Shown: positions 1 through 11,331 of the stretch, in pieces
How the letters are laid out: each line of letters starts with the position of its first letter
Numbering within the stretch: position 1 is the first letter of the stretch
Assembly: GCA_024114885.1 (NCBI GenBank)
Contig: CP099418.1
Span: forward strand, 5,270,001 to 5,334,000
DNA length: 64,000 nucleotides
Direction: 5' to 3'
Source: Septoria linicola
Taxonomy: Eukaryota; Ascomycota; Dothideomycetes; Mycosphaerellales; Mycosphaerellaceae
Notes under the pieces: generated by a model
Told to the model about the DNA's origin: nothing
Seen by the model: the letters and a program-made list of their open reading frames with translations, nothing else
The model's database searches: none
Program-made: the position numbers and the translations under genes

Positions 1-342
1 CAGTCCTCTCGTCGTGAGCGTGGCCTGTTCACTCTTATCATCGGCTGTGGTATCTAGCTGTCGCTCCGAGGCACTCTCGCCAGCGACCATTACATATCGC
101 CGCTTGACAGCTGCGTCATGCCACTTAGTTTCCAGTACGTGTCGGTAGGCCAGAAGTAAGCGACTGATGACGCCCAGAATGATCAAGAAGATGCAAGTTC
201 CAGCATACGCGCCTGTAGATTGAGGCGTCCAGGCACTGGAATAGAGTGCTGTGCTGTGATCTGTAGTGAAGACCATCGACATCGAACCCATTGACATTCC
301 TGAGGAAGAGCTCGAGTCCGAAGACATGCTGGAGTGATCCAT
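1..342 (-). CDS. CTR-family copper transporter, 3' end cut by window edge
   Basis: Likely imports Cu(I) across the plasma or vacuolar membrane. The frame is open from the ATG at 340-342 (good context) to the left edge: 114 codons, with the C-terminus outside the window. The N-terminus is Ser/Met rich, with Met at residues 1, 6, 16, 18, 21 and 23, which is the extracellular Met cluster used by CTR proteins to bind copper. Residues 45-65 form one hydrophobic helix (TM1), followed by a basic cytosolic stretch (KWHDAAVKRRY). In the family TM2 carries MxxxM and TM3 carries GxxxG; both would lie beyond the edge and cannot be checked. The gene is divergent from the CorA-like transporter at 941. Confidence 0.8.
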   Translation of the reverse strand, partial: MDHSSMSSDSSSSSGMSMGSMSMVFTTDHSTALYSSAWTPQSTGAYAGTCIFLIILGVISRLLLAYRHVLETKWHDAAVKRRYVMVAGESASERQLDTTADDKSEQATLTTRGL

Positions 343-940
343 GATGGTGGTAGCACGGTTTCTTTGGTGCTTATGGGCCTACTTGTATGCCCGGTCGGTG
401 TTGCTTCGTGGTATTTTTGGCAGTCGGGATCAAGGGAAATGAGACCAGGAGGTGTTCTGACGCTTTCTCGACGGCTTGCTCACGGCGGTCGTTTAGTTCT
501 CTGAGGCTCACAGTATTCGACAAGCTTAGAGCCAGGCTTGCGCATGTGAAAGTCGTCCATCTTGCTCGTATGAAGGTTGAAGTCTTCATGGTGGGCCGTT
601 TGCCAATGAGCAGGTTTCCGCTCAAAGCAGTCTAGACTCAAAATCAGAGTTCGGCTCAGGACGTGCCCTCCTCACGAGCATCCCACGCCACCACTTCAGC
701 AGAAGAAGAAGAGGATCTTCCTTCGCGGCTGGCACGAAATGCCCGATTTTGATGTGCGCGATGGAATTGAGATGACAGTGTTGACATGCTCCGCTCATCG
801 TATACGTAGACGCCGCCAGGAGCGATCATGCGACTGCTGACATGCTAGCGTCTAGAGCTGATCAGAGGAGCCGACACCCTCAGCCTCGCTGTAGAGAGGC
901 AGCAGTGAGGCCGCAGTAGGTATGACTCCAAGGTGTAAGT
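343..940. other. Intergenic, shared divergent promoter region
   Basis: It separates the leftward CTR gene from the rightward CorA-like gene. Two overlapping antiparallel ORFs of about 80 codons lie at 371-635. They have low-complexity, unrecognisable products and look like chance frames. Part of the right side may be 5' UTR of the CorA-like gene. Confidence 0.5.
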
Positions 941-2753
941 ATGCGTTCTGCAATCATCGGCAAGACTCGCAGTCGCAGGAACTATCGGTCCCAAACACGA
1001 GAAGCAGCCACCACAAGACCTTTTGTCTCAGCTGGCAGGTATCGTGATCATACAGTGCCTTCTAAACTGACTCAAGACTTGCTTACCTCCTCCATACCCA
1101 TAAACAGCCAGATTGCTGAGATGAGTGATAGAATGTCGCATCGTCGAAGACACCATCGCAGGCGTCCGATGCTAGAGTCTGACGCCGGCCCTATCCTGAT
1201 ACGCGTGGGCAACAGTCGCAGCAAGATCAAATTCCACGAAGTTGAGATCAGCGGACCAGGCGAGAAAGGTCTATTCGCCCGACTCGTCGAAGATCAGGTC
1301 CGGTCACATCCAACTGATCCACTCATCGTTTCTGTCAATGGTTACCAACCATGGCTTGGCGATGTTTTGCATACTTGCATCGAAGATTACTGGACTGATA
1401 TCGCTGATCTGGTCCGCGCTGTACAGTACGCAAGTACTATGCAGTTTCCCGAAAAGGCTTCCAAGCGGGGACGATGGGTGCCTTGGACATTCATCATTGA
1501 TCATATGAACGTTCCACAAGTCTACCACTGGAGTTGCAACAGGGAGCCTCCAAGGTGGGAGAACGATGGTCGGCCCACTATTCAAGACTTTCGGTTTCGA
1601 ACTGGAGTCTGGTTCTGTGGGAAAGGTGCTTGCCGTATCAATCGAAATGTGTCGGTGACGATCATCTTTACGAAGCCGACTCCCGTCTGTGAGAATGTTG
1701 TCACCAAGCTCTTGTTTGATGTAAGTTCAATGGGTATGGCCCATACTGAGACATTATGACCATCACATGGCTTGTGCCCTAACACTTCGGCAGTATCTTT
1801 GGCGTGACAACGAATTTGATCAACCTCGCGAGGACGAAGAGGGACTTTGCTGGACTTTCAGTCGCCTTTACTATCTCCTGTCGGACTGGCAGAACATCAT
1901 CGGAGAAGTACTGACAAGACTGGATGAAGCTGAGATTAATAGTCATGGCAGACAAGACAGTGTCAAATCTCGAACGCGGCGTATGCACCGCGAAGTCGAC
2001 AGGATCTACGAGATGAAGGAGTATCTTCACTTCCATACTAGATCATTCAAGAAACTTCAGAAATTACAGGGAGAAGTACCACCTGATGAGCAGAAAGATC
2101 CCATTTGGTTCGATATGGATGATGCAGTGGATGATTTGGATCAGTTCGACTCCACCCTAGATGGGCTGAAAGAACGTAAGTAGAATCTGCAGCACACCAA
2201 AAACATCAAATGGCTAACACATAACTTAGGCTTCAACAACCTGATCGAGCTGGAGTTCAACATCACGAGCGCCACCCAAAGCGACAACTCAGGCTTTCTA
2301 TCCGCCGTCGCCACTTTGTTCTTACCAATCTCCTTCCTGGCCTCACTCTTCGGTATGACGACCATAAGCTGGCCCGCCATCTGGTACGTCTACTTGGCTC
2401 TTCCAGTCTTTGCCGTGAGTGCGATCTTCACTGCCGTGTTCCCATTTGCACGGAAGCGCGTCCAGAAAGTAGCCGGGCCCATGGAGGAGAAAAGATTGCA
2501 ATTGCGACCTGACCACTTTTCCAGTAAGTCGAGGCCCAGTTTTGCCTCACAGGAGCGAGATTACTGATATGTACCAGTGCTTACTGACGACTACCCCAAC
2601 AATGTAAACATGCCAAGTAGCGACAGACAAGGTCGTTTCAAGCATCATGCCAAAGGTGTACCTGGGACTCCACAGGTGCACAGGCAGAGGTCTCGGTCCA
2701 AGTCGCAGGGAAGAGCTTGGTCGAAGTTAAGGAGTGACGAGAAGAGATATTGA
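941..2753 (+). CDS. CorA-like divalent metal transporter (two-helix C-terminus, GMT instead of GMN)
   Basis: Probable membrane transporter of the CorA Mg2+/Co2+ superfamily. Exons 941-1720, 1794-2175, 2230-2523 and 2578-2753; all introns are GT-AG, phases are consistent, and the product is 543 aa. A long cytosolic N-terminal part is followed by a charged helical stretch (roughly DWQNIIGEVLTRLDEAE to the FNNLIELEFN region) and two C-terminal hydrophobic helices, the usual CorA layout. The first helix ends in LFGMT where the family signature is GMN. A short basic tail comes from the last small exon. Start is uncertain: ATG 941 is the longest choice, and ATG 1121 (483 aa) is equally possible because residues 1-60 look non-conserved. 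Substrate cannot be inferred. Confidence 0.72.
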
Positions 2754-2975
2754 ACAAAGTACCGATCTCTCGGTCACGAGTGTGCGTAGTCCGAGTGGGT
2801 TTGTGTCCTTTGTTCCTCTCGTTGGAAACAATGAGTTGCTCTGATGCAGTCTTTGTGCTTGTTGAGAACGGCTGAAATTACATCTCTAGTACCTTTTGCA
2901 TTACAGCTTAGCGGACGCGATCAGCTTCGTGCCACCAGCTTTTGCTTACAGACCTGCTTGTAGAGTAACACAATT

Positions 2976-3590
2976 ATGCCAAAGCGCAGAGCTATCGCAC
3001 CTGAAGCAAGCAGCAAAGGCGACAAACTTTCGAGCAATTTAGAGGTTGCAGATTTACACAAGCCTCAAGCTGGTTCTACCAGTACGCCCAGTAGCTTCTT
3101 GGCCTCGGACGGCAGCTCTACAATATCCGTCGCTGTACAAGCTAAGCTCCAGCGTCTGAGAACTTCCAGGGACGATGGGAAGAAGTACGAACTTCAAATT
3201 CCAATCGACCCCAACCATATCGTGGTCAGCAGTACAGCTCTTCTTGGAGCGCTCATGACTCTCTACGCGGACTGGGAGATCGGACTCGATCCTGCACATG
3301 TTGATTTGGAGGCCTTGAAAGATATCATTATTGATGGCATGCCTGATGAGGCTGATAGTCTAGAGCAGTGGTGGAATAGGAATGGGGAGGTTGTGGTCGA
3401 TCTTGCAAAGAATGGAGACTTGAAGATCGAACAAGATGTGAGGAGCAAGTTTGGAAGTAAAGTGGAGGATGTGGGTTTGCTGCGCTTTGAGGTGGAGGAG
3501 TACTATAGGAAGGTAGATGGATGGGTGAAAGGCAACTGGCGGGCGTATGATTGGAAGCAGGAAACAAGTGAGGACGCTGTGGATGCTTGA
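2976..3590 (+). CDS. Hypothetical protein, 204 aa
   Basis: Intronless frame; product not recognised. The N-terminal ~50 residues are Ser/Lys rich and probably disordered. The remainder is acidic and looks folded, with alternating hydrophobic/acidic segments (for example LGALMTLYADWEIGLD and FEVEEYYRKVDGWVKGNW). There is no signal peptide and no membrane helix. Codon use resembles the neighbours. It starts about 220 bp after the CorA-like stop on the same strand. Overlapping antisense frames at 3263-3708 are shadows of it. Confidence 0.6.
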   Translation: MPKRRAIAPEASSKGDKLSSNLEVADLHKPQAGSTSTPSSFLASDGSSTISVAVQAKLQRLRTSRDDGKKYELQIPIDPNHIVVSSTALLGALMTLYADWEIGLDPAHVDLEALKDIIIDGMPDEADSLEQWWNRNGEVVVDLAKNGDLKIEQDVRSKFGSKVEDVGLLRFEVEEYYRKVDGWVKGNWRAYDWKQETSEDAVDA

Positions 3591-4615
3591 GAGGGCATAA
3601 AAGCCGGCCGATCCCAACAGTCGGATTTTGTCGTCTGGTACAGTAGAGCAAGAAGTGCCTCTTAGTATTCCGCTCAGTTGTCGAATACCATGTCCGAGGC
3701 GTCGTCAATGTGCTGTGTTACGGCTTGGTGTTTATCGACTGGGGTGACCTGCATTGGCATCACTGCTTGTGCGCCAAAAAGCAAGGCAGGCATGCTGAGA
3801 TAAGACTTTCTTCTCACATAGTGTGCTCTGTCGCCATATGAAAGTACTTTCATTGCTGCAATCTCTTAAACACTACTGCCAATCCCGTCGGCAATTGACA
3901 AGATGAGCGCGAGTAGCATGAACGGTCGTGATCGAGCAGGATCGACAGAGAGGGGAGGCCAGTACTTCATCGGGGTATGTTCAGCTGATTCTTTACACCG
4001 TCAATACCCACATTGAGCATCTTCCGTGGAGGGGAGAGAGAGGTCGAAAGGTACTCGAGCGAGATCTCCGTTCCAACCCGATGCGCTGCTCGAGACTGTC
4101 CCTCGGCGTGGTCGGCCCGCCGCAAAGCAGTATCGTCATCTTTTTCAGGTGAAGAAGTATCGAGACCGGACAACAGCACACGACCGTCTGGAAAACAGTT
4201 CATGCACGTTCTGGCACTCTGTCCAATCGCTCTTGGCTGAAGACTGGCTGACCACGGCAAATCTCCTCAGTGGACCAGCTGCAAGTCTCTTCAGCTAAAG
4301 GACTCCGACGCTCAAAATACCGCAAGCTTGCAGCTCGAAGATCCACTCACTCACTCTATTCGATCATCCGCCGTGCAAGACACCTAGTCCAGGCTTCAGA
4401 CATTGAGGTTGGAGGATTTCTCAGAGTATTGTATGGTCGCGCTAGGAGGACGAGTCAACAGGCAACACAGACATCTTGTTTGACATTGGACTCTCTCTTG
4501 AGCTGTCCGAAGCTCCATAGAGCCGGCCACACACTTCGCTTCAGCGGGATCTGTCTCACGCTATCCTCAGTGCCAGCACTGTCAACATCAAGTCACGCAA
4601 CTCGACTCACAAGCA
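3591..4615. other. Intergenic, probable promoter and 5' UTR of the PFK-2 gene
   Basis: About 1 kb without a supportable gene. Several short overlapping frames on both strands at 3928-4300 encode Arg/Ser-rich chance peptides. The pyrimidine-rich and CA-rich stretch before 4616 fits a leader. No recognised regulatory site is claimed. Confidence 0.5.
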
Positions 4616-6211
4616 ATGCCGTCAGCCATGTCAGAAGACACCAATGGAACGTCCAATGGAGCCGTGGAACAGTACAGACCGGAACTGCTCAAAAGCTCAC
4701 CGGGAGACTTCATGCGACCTGCAATGCGCACACGAGGGACCTCGACCACGGCTAACGGTGTTGGCGTGCAGGCTGAAGATACCAGAATATGTGTGGTCAT
4801 GGTGGGGCTGCCAGCAAGAGGCAAGAGTCTGATAGCACAAAAGGGTATGCTGCACTTCGACCGAGGTTCACAAAGCTCACATCACGGTGCTGACAGTATT
4901 TGAATAGTCGTTCGTTATCTTGGCTGGCTCAGCATCACCGCGAAATGCTTCAATGTGGGCAACTACCGTCGAACTGCGACCCCGCAGCCCAATGCATCCT
5001 TCTTCGACACCTCGAACAAAGAGGGCGAGCGACTGCGCAAAGCTGCCGCTGAGGCTGCAGTAGCAGATATGTGCAATTGGTTCAAGCACCCCAACAATCT
5101 CATCGCCATCTTGGATGCCACAAACAGCACGAAGGCCAGGCGACGATGGATCAAAGACCGCTGCGATGCTGAAGGCATCGAGACACTCTTTGTGGAGAGC
5201 AAGTGCGATAGCGAGGACATCATCATGAGCAACATTCTGGAAGTCAAGACGACCAGTCCAGACTACAGTGGCCAAGACCCAGAGGAAGCGGCAAAGGACT
5301 TTCGCGAGCGAATCAAAATGTACGAGCGAGTATATGAGACGCTGGATGAAGACGAGGCGGATATGACGTACTGCAAAATCATTGACGTTGGATCACAAGT
5401 CATTATCAACCGGATACAGGACTACTTGCAATCGCGAGTGGTGTATTATTTGATGAACCTGCACATCAAGCCCCGCTCGATTTGGATCAGTCGGGTAAGT
5501 GCAACGGCAGAATTGAGTAGGAATGATCAGGCTTGACTAACGTGACAACCACAGCATGGTGAGTCGATGTACAATCTGAGCGGCCAGATCGGCGGCGATG
5601 CAGATCTGTCGGAACGCGGCCAGGCCTATGCAAGAGCCTTACCAGATCTTGTGAAGCAATCTGCTGGCGATCGCCCGCTGACTGTTTGGACATCGACACT
5701 GAAACGAACGGCCCAGACTGCTCGTTATCTACCCTACGAGAAACTGAGCTGGAAAGCATTGGATGAGCTGGACTCTGGTGTTTGTGACGGCCTCACTTAC
5801 GGAGAAATCGAGCAGAAGTATCCTGAAGACTTCAAAGCTCGTGATGACGACAAATACAACTATCGCTACTTGGGCGGCGAAAGCTATCGCGATGTCGTGA
5901 TCCGCCTTGAACCCATCATCATGGAATTGGAACGATCCGAAAACATCTTGATTGTCACGCATCAGGCTGTACTTCGCTGCATCTATGCCTACTTCATGGG
6001 CTCATCACAAGAAAAGTCGCCCTGGATGGAAGTGCCCCTGCATACCCTGATCAGGCTGACACCGCGAGCATACAAGACTGAGGAGGAGCGACTCTTTGCA
6101 AACATCCCAGCTGTGAGCACATGGCGCGAGAAGGGCAGCAAAGCAGTACACGCGGAGACTCCAGAAGCCAGTCAGCGCGGGTCGCCACAGGTTATTGGAG
6201 AAAGCAAGTAA
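4616..6211 (+). CDS. 6-phosphofructo-2-kinase / fructose-2,6-bisphosphatase
   Basis: Makes and degrades fructose 2,6-bisphosphate, the cytosolic regulator of glycolysis versus gluconeogenesis. Exons 4616-4844, 4908-5494 and 5555-6211; 490 aa. The N-terminal kinase domain has the P-loop GLPARGKS at residues 64-71, followed across intron 1 by VVRYLGW. The C-terminal histidine-phosphatase domain begins at WISRHGES, assembled across intron 2, with the phospho-accepting His at 273, an acidic ELDSG at 343 and the second catalytic His in VTHQ at 408. Both phosphatase histidines are present. By sequence the enzyme is therefore bifunctional, unlike yeast Pfk26, which lacks the phosphatase His. An in-frame ATG at 4628 is an alternative start. 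Confidence 0.93.
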
Positions 6212-6506
6212 AGCATGCAGTGGGAAGAAGACATAAGAAGTGGAAATCTGCGCAGAAATGCATGATACGAGGCGTTTTGAAGGAAGTGAGGACAGGATCT
6301 GGTTCGATGCATGCGAACGTGTGTACCTGATGACCATTGCATGCTGCCACATTCACGAGGCGCAGAGGCAAGTGCTGCCCAGACGTACCATATGACAAGT
6401 GGCAATGAAGATACTTGATTGCTCGTTACAGATCGCAAGATCTCACAGTTGTGCTCATCTCTTGTAGGGAGTCTCGTTGGATCTGTGCTGCTTCCCAACT
6501 CACGTA

Positions 6507-8054
6507 ATGTCAACAGCAGGTTCAAAATCAGCACAGAAGATTGTGGTCGCTGATGACCACAAGAGAACGACCTCGAGCACGCCGCTCCTAGCCACGCTAA
6601 CAGAAGTAGTCAAGCTCTTACTCCGAGCAACACAAAACCGCGAGTTCACGACTGACAGCCACTTCGCGCTCGACGCTCTCAAACAAGCAGTCAAAATCAC
6701 CCGACCCTATATCTTGCACCTGCAACAAGAACTCGAGAGCCACAATATGGTGCTTACCACCAGCGGCGACAATCATGTGAAGAAACAGTTCGATGCCGCC
6801 ACCCTGCTGACGGGATTAGTGAAGCTGACACGAGAACTTGCGCGGACGCGAGACAACAGACCAAATGGCTCAGTGAGACTGACTTTGCTCGGAGAAGTGT
6901 ACCGTCTCTTATTTGTGGAAATGAAAGGGGCGAGGAAGGAGGTGAAAAGACTGGAGCATTTGCTTGAGGGAAAGCATACGAGGAAGAGGCATCGAGAGCA
7001 TCGAGATAAGGAGGCTGGGGAGGGAGAGGAGGGTAGTGAGGTCAAGCCGGCAGAAGAAGCGTCAGAGCACAGGAGTGCGTCTAGCTTGGCTGTGGGCTCA
7101 GGTGAAGCTGCTCCGATACCAGCTGGATCTTCGAGTGGACAAGCAATGTCGCCACTGCCGGAGGAGGTCATAAGAGTCTATCCTGACGCCATCAAGGTAC
7201 ATTCGCATGGCAGTCAGAAGTCGCATGAGACGAGAGCCTCGGGACCAGGTCACATGTTGCACCTGGGTGTCGAGAGGTCTGGCAGTCATAACTCCTCTGT
7301 TCGGATACAAAGCCCTGCTGCAGCGGACTATTTGCACCCAGCGACTGAGCCATCACCACGAATCGAGAGTGAAGGATCTGTGAGAACTGGAAATCATGCG
7401 TCGAGTCGACGATCGCAATCTACGGAGGCACCGACAGTCTGTATCAAAAGTGATGTCGGGAACAGCAACAGCCCGACACATTCTCGAAATGCGAGCAAGC
7501 CACAGCATGAAGATCAGAGGAAGAGCAGCTTTGTAACGTCTCAAGCCAAGGGGCTCCACGATCTGAGCCAGCTGGCGACTCCCACCTCGAAGCACAGCAG
7601 TATCGAAACTACCAGCAGGACGTCAATTCATAAATCGGCAACTGAGAGACCCACCGATGCTTCCGTCGCAGCTTCGCAGAGCAGTGGGAAGAATACCTCG
7701 CGCTCTGGAAGTGCTGTGGCTATTTTAGGAACTGGCGATAAGCAGGACGGTGGTGACATTGCAAGCGAGAGCAAGTCCGTACAGTCTGCAAGTGCTATAG
7801 CAACCTTGGGCACTGGAAGCAAGACCAAGGAGGCCAAACCCGAAGACCGTAGCCAAGATCCTGAAGCGGGTCTTGCAGCAACTCGAGAAGATGTCATGAC
7901 GAGCAAACAGACTGTTCCGGCAGATCATGTGTCTTTTGAAGATCGTCTCGATGGCGGCTGGTCGTTCGATGCTCTGAAATCTGGCTCTAGGGCTTCTCTG
8001 GGACAGCGATCGGATGAAAGCAAGGCTAAGAGCCAAGAGAGCAAGACGAAGTGA
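6507..8054 (+). CDS. Hypothetical protein, 515 aa, disordered Ser-rich C-terminus
   Basis: Not recognised. The chosen ATG at 6507 starts MSTAGSKS; an in-frame ATG at 6477 would add ten residues. Residues ~25-150 look helical and conserved in character (LTEVVKLLLRATQNREF, LLGEVYRLLFVEMKGARKEV) and end in a basic patch (RKRHREHRDK). The rest is low-complexity Ser/Thr/Glu/Lys with no membrane helix. Two similar units close to each other, SGSAVAILGTGDK and SASAIATLGTGSK, suggest a small internal duplication. The gene is intronless and starts ~300 bp downstream of the PFK-2 gene on the same strand. Confidence 0.6.
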   Translation: MSTAGSKSAQKIVVADDHKRTTSSTPLLATLTEVVKLLLRATQNREFTTDSHFALDALKQAVKITRPYILHLQQELESHNMVLTTSGDNHVKKQFDAATLLTGLVKLTRELARTRDNRPNGSVRLTLLGEVYRLLFVEMKGARKEVKRLEHLLEGKHTRKRHREHRDKEAGEGEEGSEVKPAEEASEHRSASSLAVGSGEAAPIPAGSSSGQAMSPLPEEVIRVYPDAIKVHSHGSQKSHETRASGPGHMLHLGVERSGSHNSSVRIQSPAAADYLHPATEPSPRIESEGSVRTGNHASSRRSQSTEAPTVCIKSDVGNSNSPTHSRNASKPQHEDQRKSSFVTSQAKGLHDLSQLATPTSKHSSIETTSRTSIHKSATERPTDASVAASQSSGKNTSRSGSAVAILGTGDKQDGGDIASESKSVQSASAIATLGTGSKTKEAKPEDRSQDPEAGLAATREDVMTSKQTVPADHVSFEDRLDGGWSFDALKSGSRASLGQRSDESKAKSQESKTK

Positions 8055-9417
8055 GCATATGTGGTCTGCGAGCCACACAGCAGCAACTTATGACGATGAA
8101 ACTGGCCAGATCTTCAAGTATCAGGTGGTGTGGAATGCGGTGCATATGAGCTACCATTTGACAAATCTGTAAGGTATCTGGATGAGGTCTATAGGGTTGA
8201 CACCTACTGCTCGGGCTTGAAGTAGGAGTGTCTCACTGAAGTCATGAACTACTGTAACCATAACAGCACAATCAAGACGTGTCTTCCAAGTTACTCTCTG
8301 TCCCAGTCGTTGCCTGCAATGCTGGCGCATCACTCGTAGCAGATCGTAAAAGGCGTCATCTTCGGGTCGAGACCCAGGGACCTATCTCCTGGTAAGACTA
8401 GTAGCAGGTCTGTAGTTCGAAACATGGCTTCGGGCGATTGCCGTCCTCTAAGCGATCGGGTCGTGGTGTGAAGCAAGTGTATAGCGAGCTCTCGGCACCG
8501 CATGTTGAAGCATTGGCAACCAATAGCTGCGTCTTTCGCACATTTCGTCCGGCAGTCAGATTCCAGCTCCTGCCCACATGGTAGCGGCAGTAACCTACAC
8601 GATGAGTACCACTGGCCTAAAGAAGCTTTGCCATGAATTACGCCCTCGGACCTGCCAGATGCGGGAGGTGTACGTTATGTCTCGGTGGAACGGCTACCCG
8701 TTGTGATCTTCGACAGCCTGTTCGTGAGCGTGCTTCATGAGCATCCATGAACTAATTCTTATGAATATGCAAGTCCTTCGCCTATCCTCCACTTCGCTGC
8801 AGTAGCCATGTCCCCACGTGAAGAAGTCCAGGGATTCAGAAACAGGCAAAGAAAGTTCAGCTAGACCAGGAAGCTGATCGACGGCTCACGTGGCGACACT
8901 AATCTGGATCTCGAACATGACGACAAATCCGGTCTGTCCGCTTCCCAAGCAATCTCGACCTCCGATGGTTGCAAAGTGTGTCGCCTCCGGCAAGGTATCA
9001 CAAATTCAAGCTACTCCAATAGCTGTAGGGCCAAGGGTGGCACAGGATTCGAAGTGCTCGGCGTCGATAATGCACACTGCAGGACCCGCATAAAAAGCGT
9101 CAGCCTCACCCGTTTGAGAGGCCACCGAGAGCGTGGGTCGCCCGCAGCCAGCCCCCAGAGGCGATCGTCCTCAGCGCTCGCGCTTCTTCTTCGGTGCCGC
9201 ACTTGGACTTCTTTGCTCACAACATCTCATCTCACGTCTCAGTACAGGCAGCCGCTGATGCTGATTCTGCGCATGCGCTGAGTCGGCGTGAAACAGGACA
9301 CAATGCCCCGTTGGCTTCGCGTGAGGCAAGATCTAGCAGCACCACAACCTTGCCAAGAATATCCTTGACGACACCGAACACGAATCGCGAAGCTCTTATC
9401 CGCAGGTCCTGGTCAAC
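8055..9417. other. 1.36-kb stretch without a supportable gene; possible Cys-rich relic
   Basis: Base composition is ordinary and there is no RIP signature. The only hint of coding is a frame from about 8863 to 9101. It encodes Cys residues in the pattern C-x2-C...C...C (CKVCRLRQ, then NSCRAKGGTGFEV, then NAHCRTR) but has no ATG or signal peptide in frame, because a stop lies just upstream. It could be an unrecognised exon or the remains of a small Cys-rich gene. The right part is presumably the promoter of the rhodopsin-domain gene. Confidence 0.4.
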
Positions 9418-10848
9418 ATGGCGCCTCTCGTAGTCGAGTCCGGTATCTGGCTAGCAGTTGTCATGATAGTCGCTGCAAGTAGATTGTACGCAGCTCCTAC
9501 CGTTCAGGAACCGCAATGGGATAAGCATGCTGACTGTACTTTCAGCGTCTCTCGGTACATGACCCGAGGTTTCAAACCTCAATCAGACGATGTGGCCATG
9601 GCTATTGCTTTGTGCTTCTACATCACCTTTCTAGTCACGATAAACATTGTCGCTAAGACAAGCAGCAACCTCTTTCCAGAGGGTTTCGACCTCAGTTCCC
9701 TTACCGAGGCAGATATCCAAGAACGTGTTCATGGAAGCAAACTTATTCTTGTTCTGGAGAACTGCCAAAATGCAACCATATGGCTTGCCAAAGTGTGTTT
9801 ATTGATCCTGTACTTGCGGTAGGTGGCTGGATTCCACTACGAGCAAGGCCATGACTGATCTTCAAGCTGTAGATTGACCACTCTCCGTTGGCAAAACATC
9901 GCCATCAAAATCCTGCTGGGCTATGTGATCGGCTCCTTCTTCATCATGGTCATACTATATCTGGGCGTCTGGTGCCGACCTTTCTCCCAGTATTGGGCTG
10001 TTCCACCGAACTCATCCCAATGCAATGCGGCCACGAACCACCTCATCACGAATGCCTGCTTTAATCTTACGAGCGATGTCATCATGCTCGCCGTTGGACT
10101 GCCCATATTTCTCAGAATGAAGTTGCCCTGGAGAAAGAAGATTCCACTCGTCGGTCTCTTCTCGCTCGGTATATTTGTTGTATTGGCGGCAATACTGAAC
10201 AAAGTATATTCCTTTTCTCAGCCGTTTGGTCTTGACTGGTAAGACATAAGTCATTATTGCACTTACTCAATCAGCGTCTGACCTCTGTGCAGGACATATT
10301 GGTATGTTCGAGAGAGCTCAACAGCACTACTCGTAGCAAACCTGCCCTTTGTCTGGGGTTTGTGGCGAAAGATGGCCGGCTTCAAAACATCTGTCGCCGG
10401 TTCAGACGAGAACAACCCCACCGCAATTTACACCAGTGACGAAACCAAGCAACGAAAGAACAGCATACCACTCAGCAGACACAACCCGACAGAATTCATC
10501 ACCGACTATCCTCTACACTACTACGAGGACAAAGACGACCTCGAGCTCGAAGGCGATTTCAGGCGCGCTGGGAGAAGCATGACTCTAGCAGAATTCCTGA
10601 TAGACGATGCGAACGACAGGACGGCCCAACGACGGAAGTCCACTGCAAAACAGGGAGAGGGGAGAACGAGTAGCCCATTGGGACAAAACGCAGTGCTTCA
10701 CGAGTCGCCGACTCGAGAACCGATTCGACGGACTTCAGACGACCAGGAAGAACAACATCCGGCTCCTCATTCAACAAGGTCTACGCCGGCGTCCTCGTCA
10801 ATTCCAGCATCAGTGGACGGTAGCTGGCATGCGAGCTCTTTCGTATGA
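9418..10848 (+). CDS. Fungal rhodopsin-domain integral membrane protein, 420 aa
   Basis: Seven-helix membrane protein of the fungal rhodopsin-domain family (Pth11-related group), function unknown. Exons 9418-9485, 9546-9818, 9873-10238 and 10293-10848. The first intron (9486-9545, 60 nt) is in frame and easy to miss. It has GTACGC, a gctgac branch-like site and ttcag, and removing it restores the usual SRFVSRYMTRGFK join after TM1. Family hallmarks seen are DDVAMAIALCFY, ITFLVTINIVA, LGVWCRPFSQYWAVP, CNAATNHLITNA and WYVRESSTALLVANLPFVW across the last intron. The ~150-residue cytosolic tail is Ser/Thr/Glu rich. No Lys for a retinal Schiff base is evident, so a light role is not implied. Confidence 0.85.
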
Positions 10849-11331
10849 TGAAATCTACTCGCGGAGTCGAGAGGGAGACATTTGGCGCATTTGGTTGTCT
10901 GGGGACTTTTCATGTTCTGTTTTGCAAGCGACGATACCCTGTTCTGTTTATTATTGATACTCACGAGAATATGAGGCAAGACGCCCAGATTTGAGACTAC
11001 TCCGAATTTCATCATCGCGAACAAGATTCGCTTGCCAATCACGACCTGAATGCTGTCTTGAATTGGCAAAAGTGCTTTTGCGTCTCTATTGTACACGGCC
11101 TAAAGACTATCGGATTGCTAGGGCAGTATGCGCTGCATCCAGCGTTACCTGACACGCTAGAATTGTTGGTTCTGGCTCCTTGCTCGGACCTGCTTCTGCT
11201 CTTTCTCCTACTCTTCTATCGGTCCGTCTTCGAATGGCAGCTCTCAGCGTTTGAGCTTATCGCGGCTCCCTTGCGGCCCTAATCATCTATCTTTCACTTG
11301 TCTGACAGCTTGACTGACTGTTCCTCATTGC
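10849..11331. other. Tail-to-tail intergenic region
   Basis: Separates the 3' ends of the rhodopsin-domain gene and RVB1. I see only short chance frames and presumed 3' UTRs. Confidence 0.5.

Noticed and set aside
8361..8374. Palindrome gggtcgagaccc
   Set aside because: Isolated 12-bp palindrome with no gene or paired feature nearby; expected by chance at this window size.
9035..9060. ggattcgaa resembling a tRNA B box on the minus strand
   Set aside because: The flanking positions do not fit the GGATTCGAACC complement, and no cloverleaf arms or A box could be found around it.
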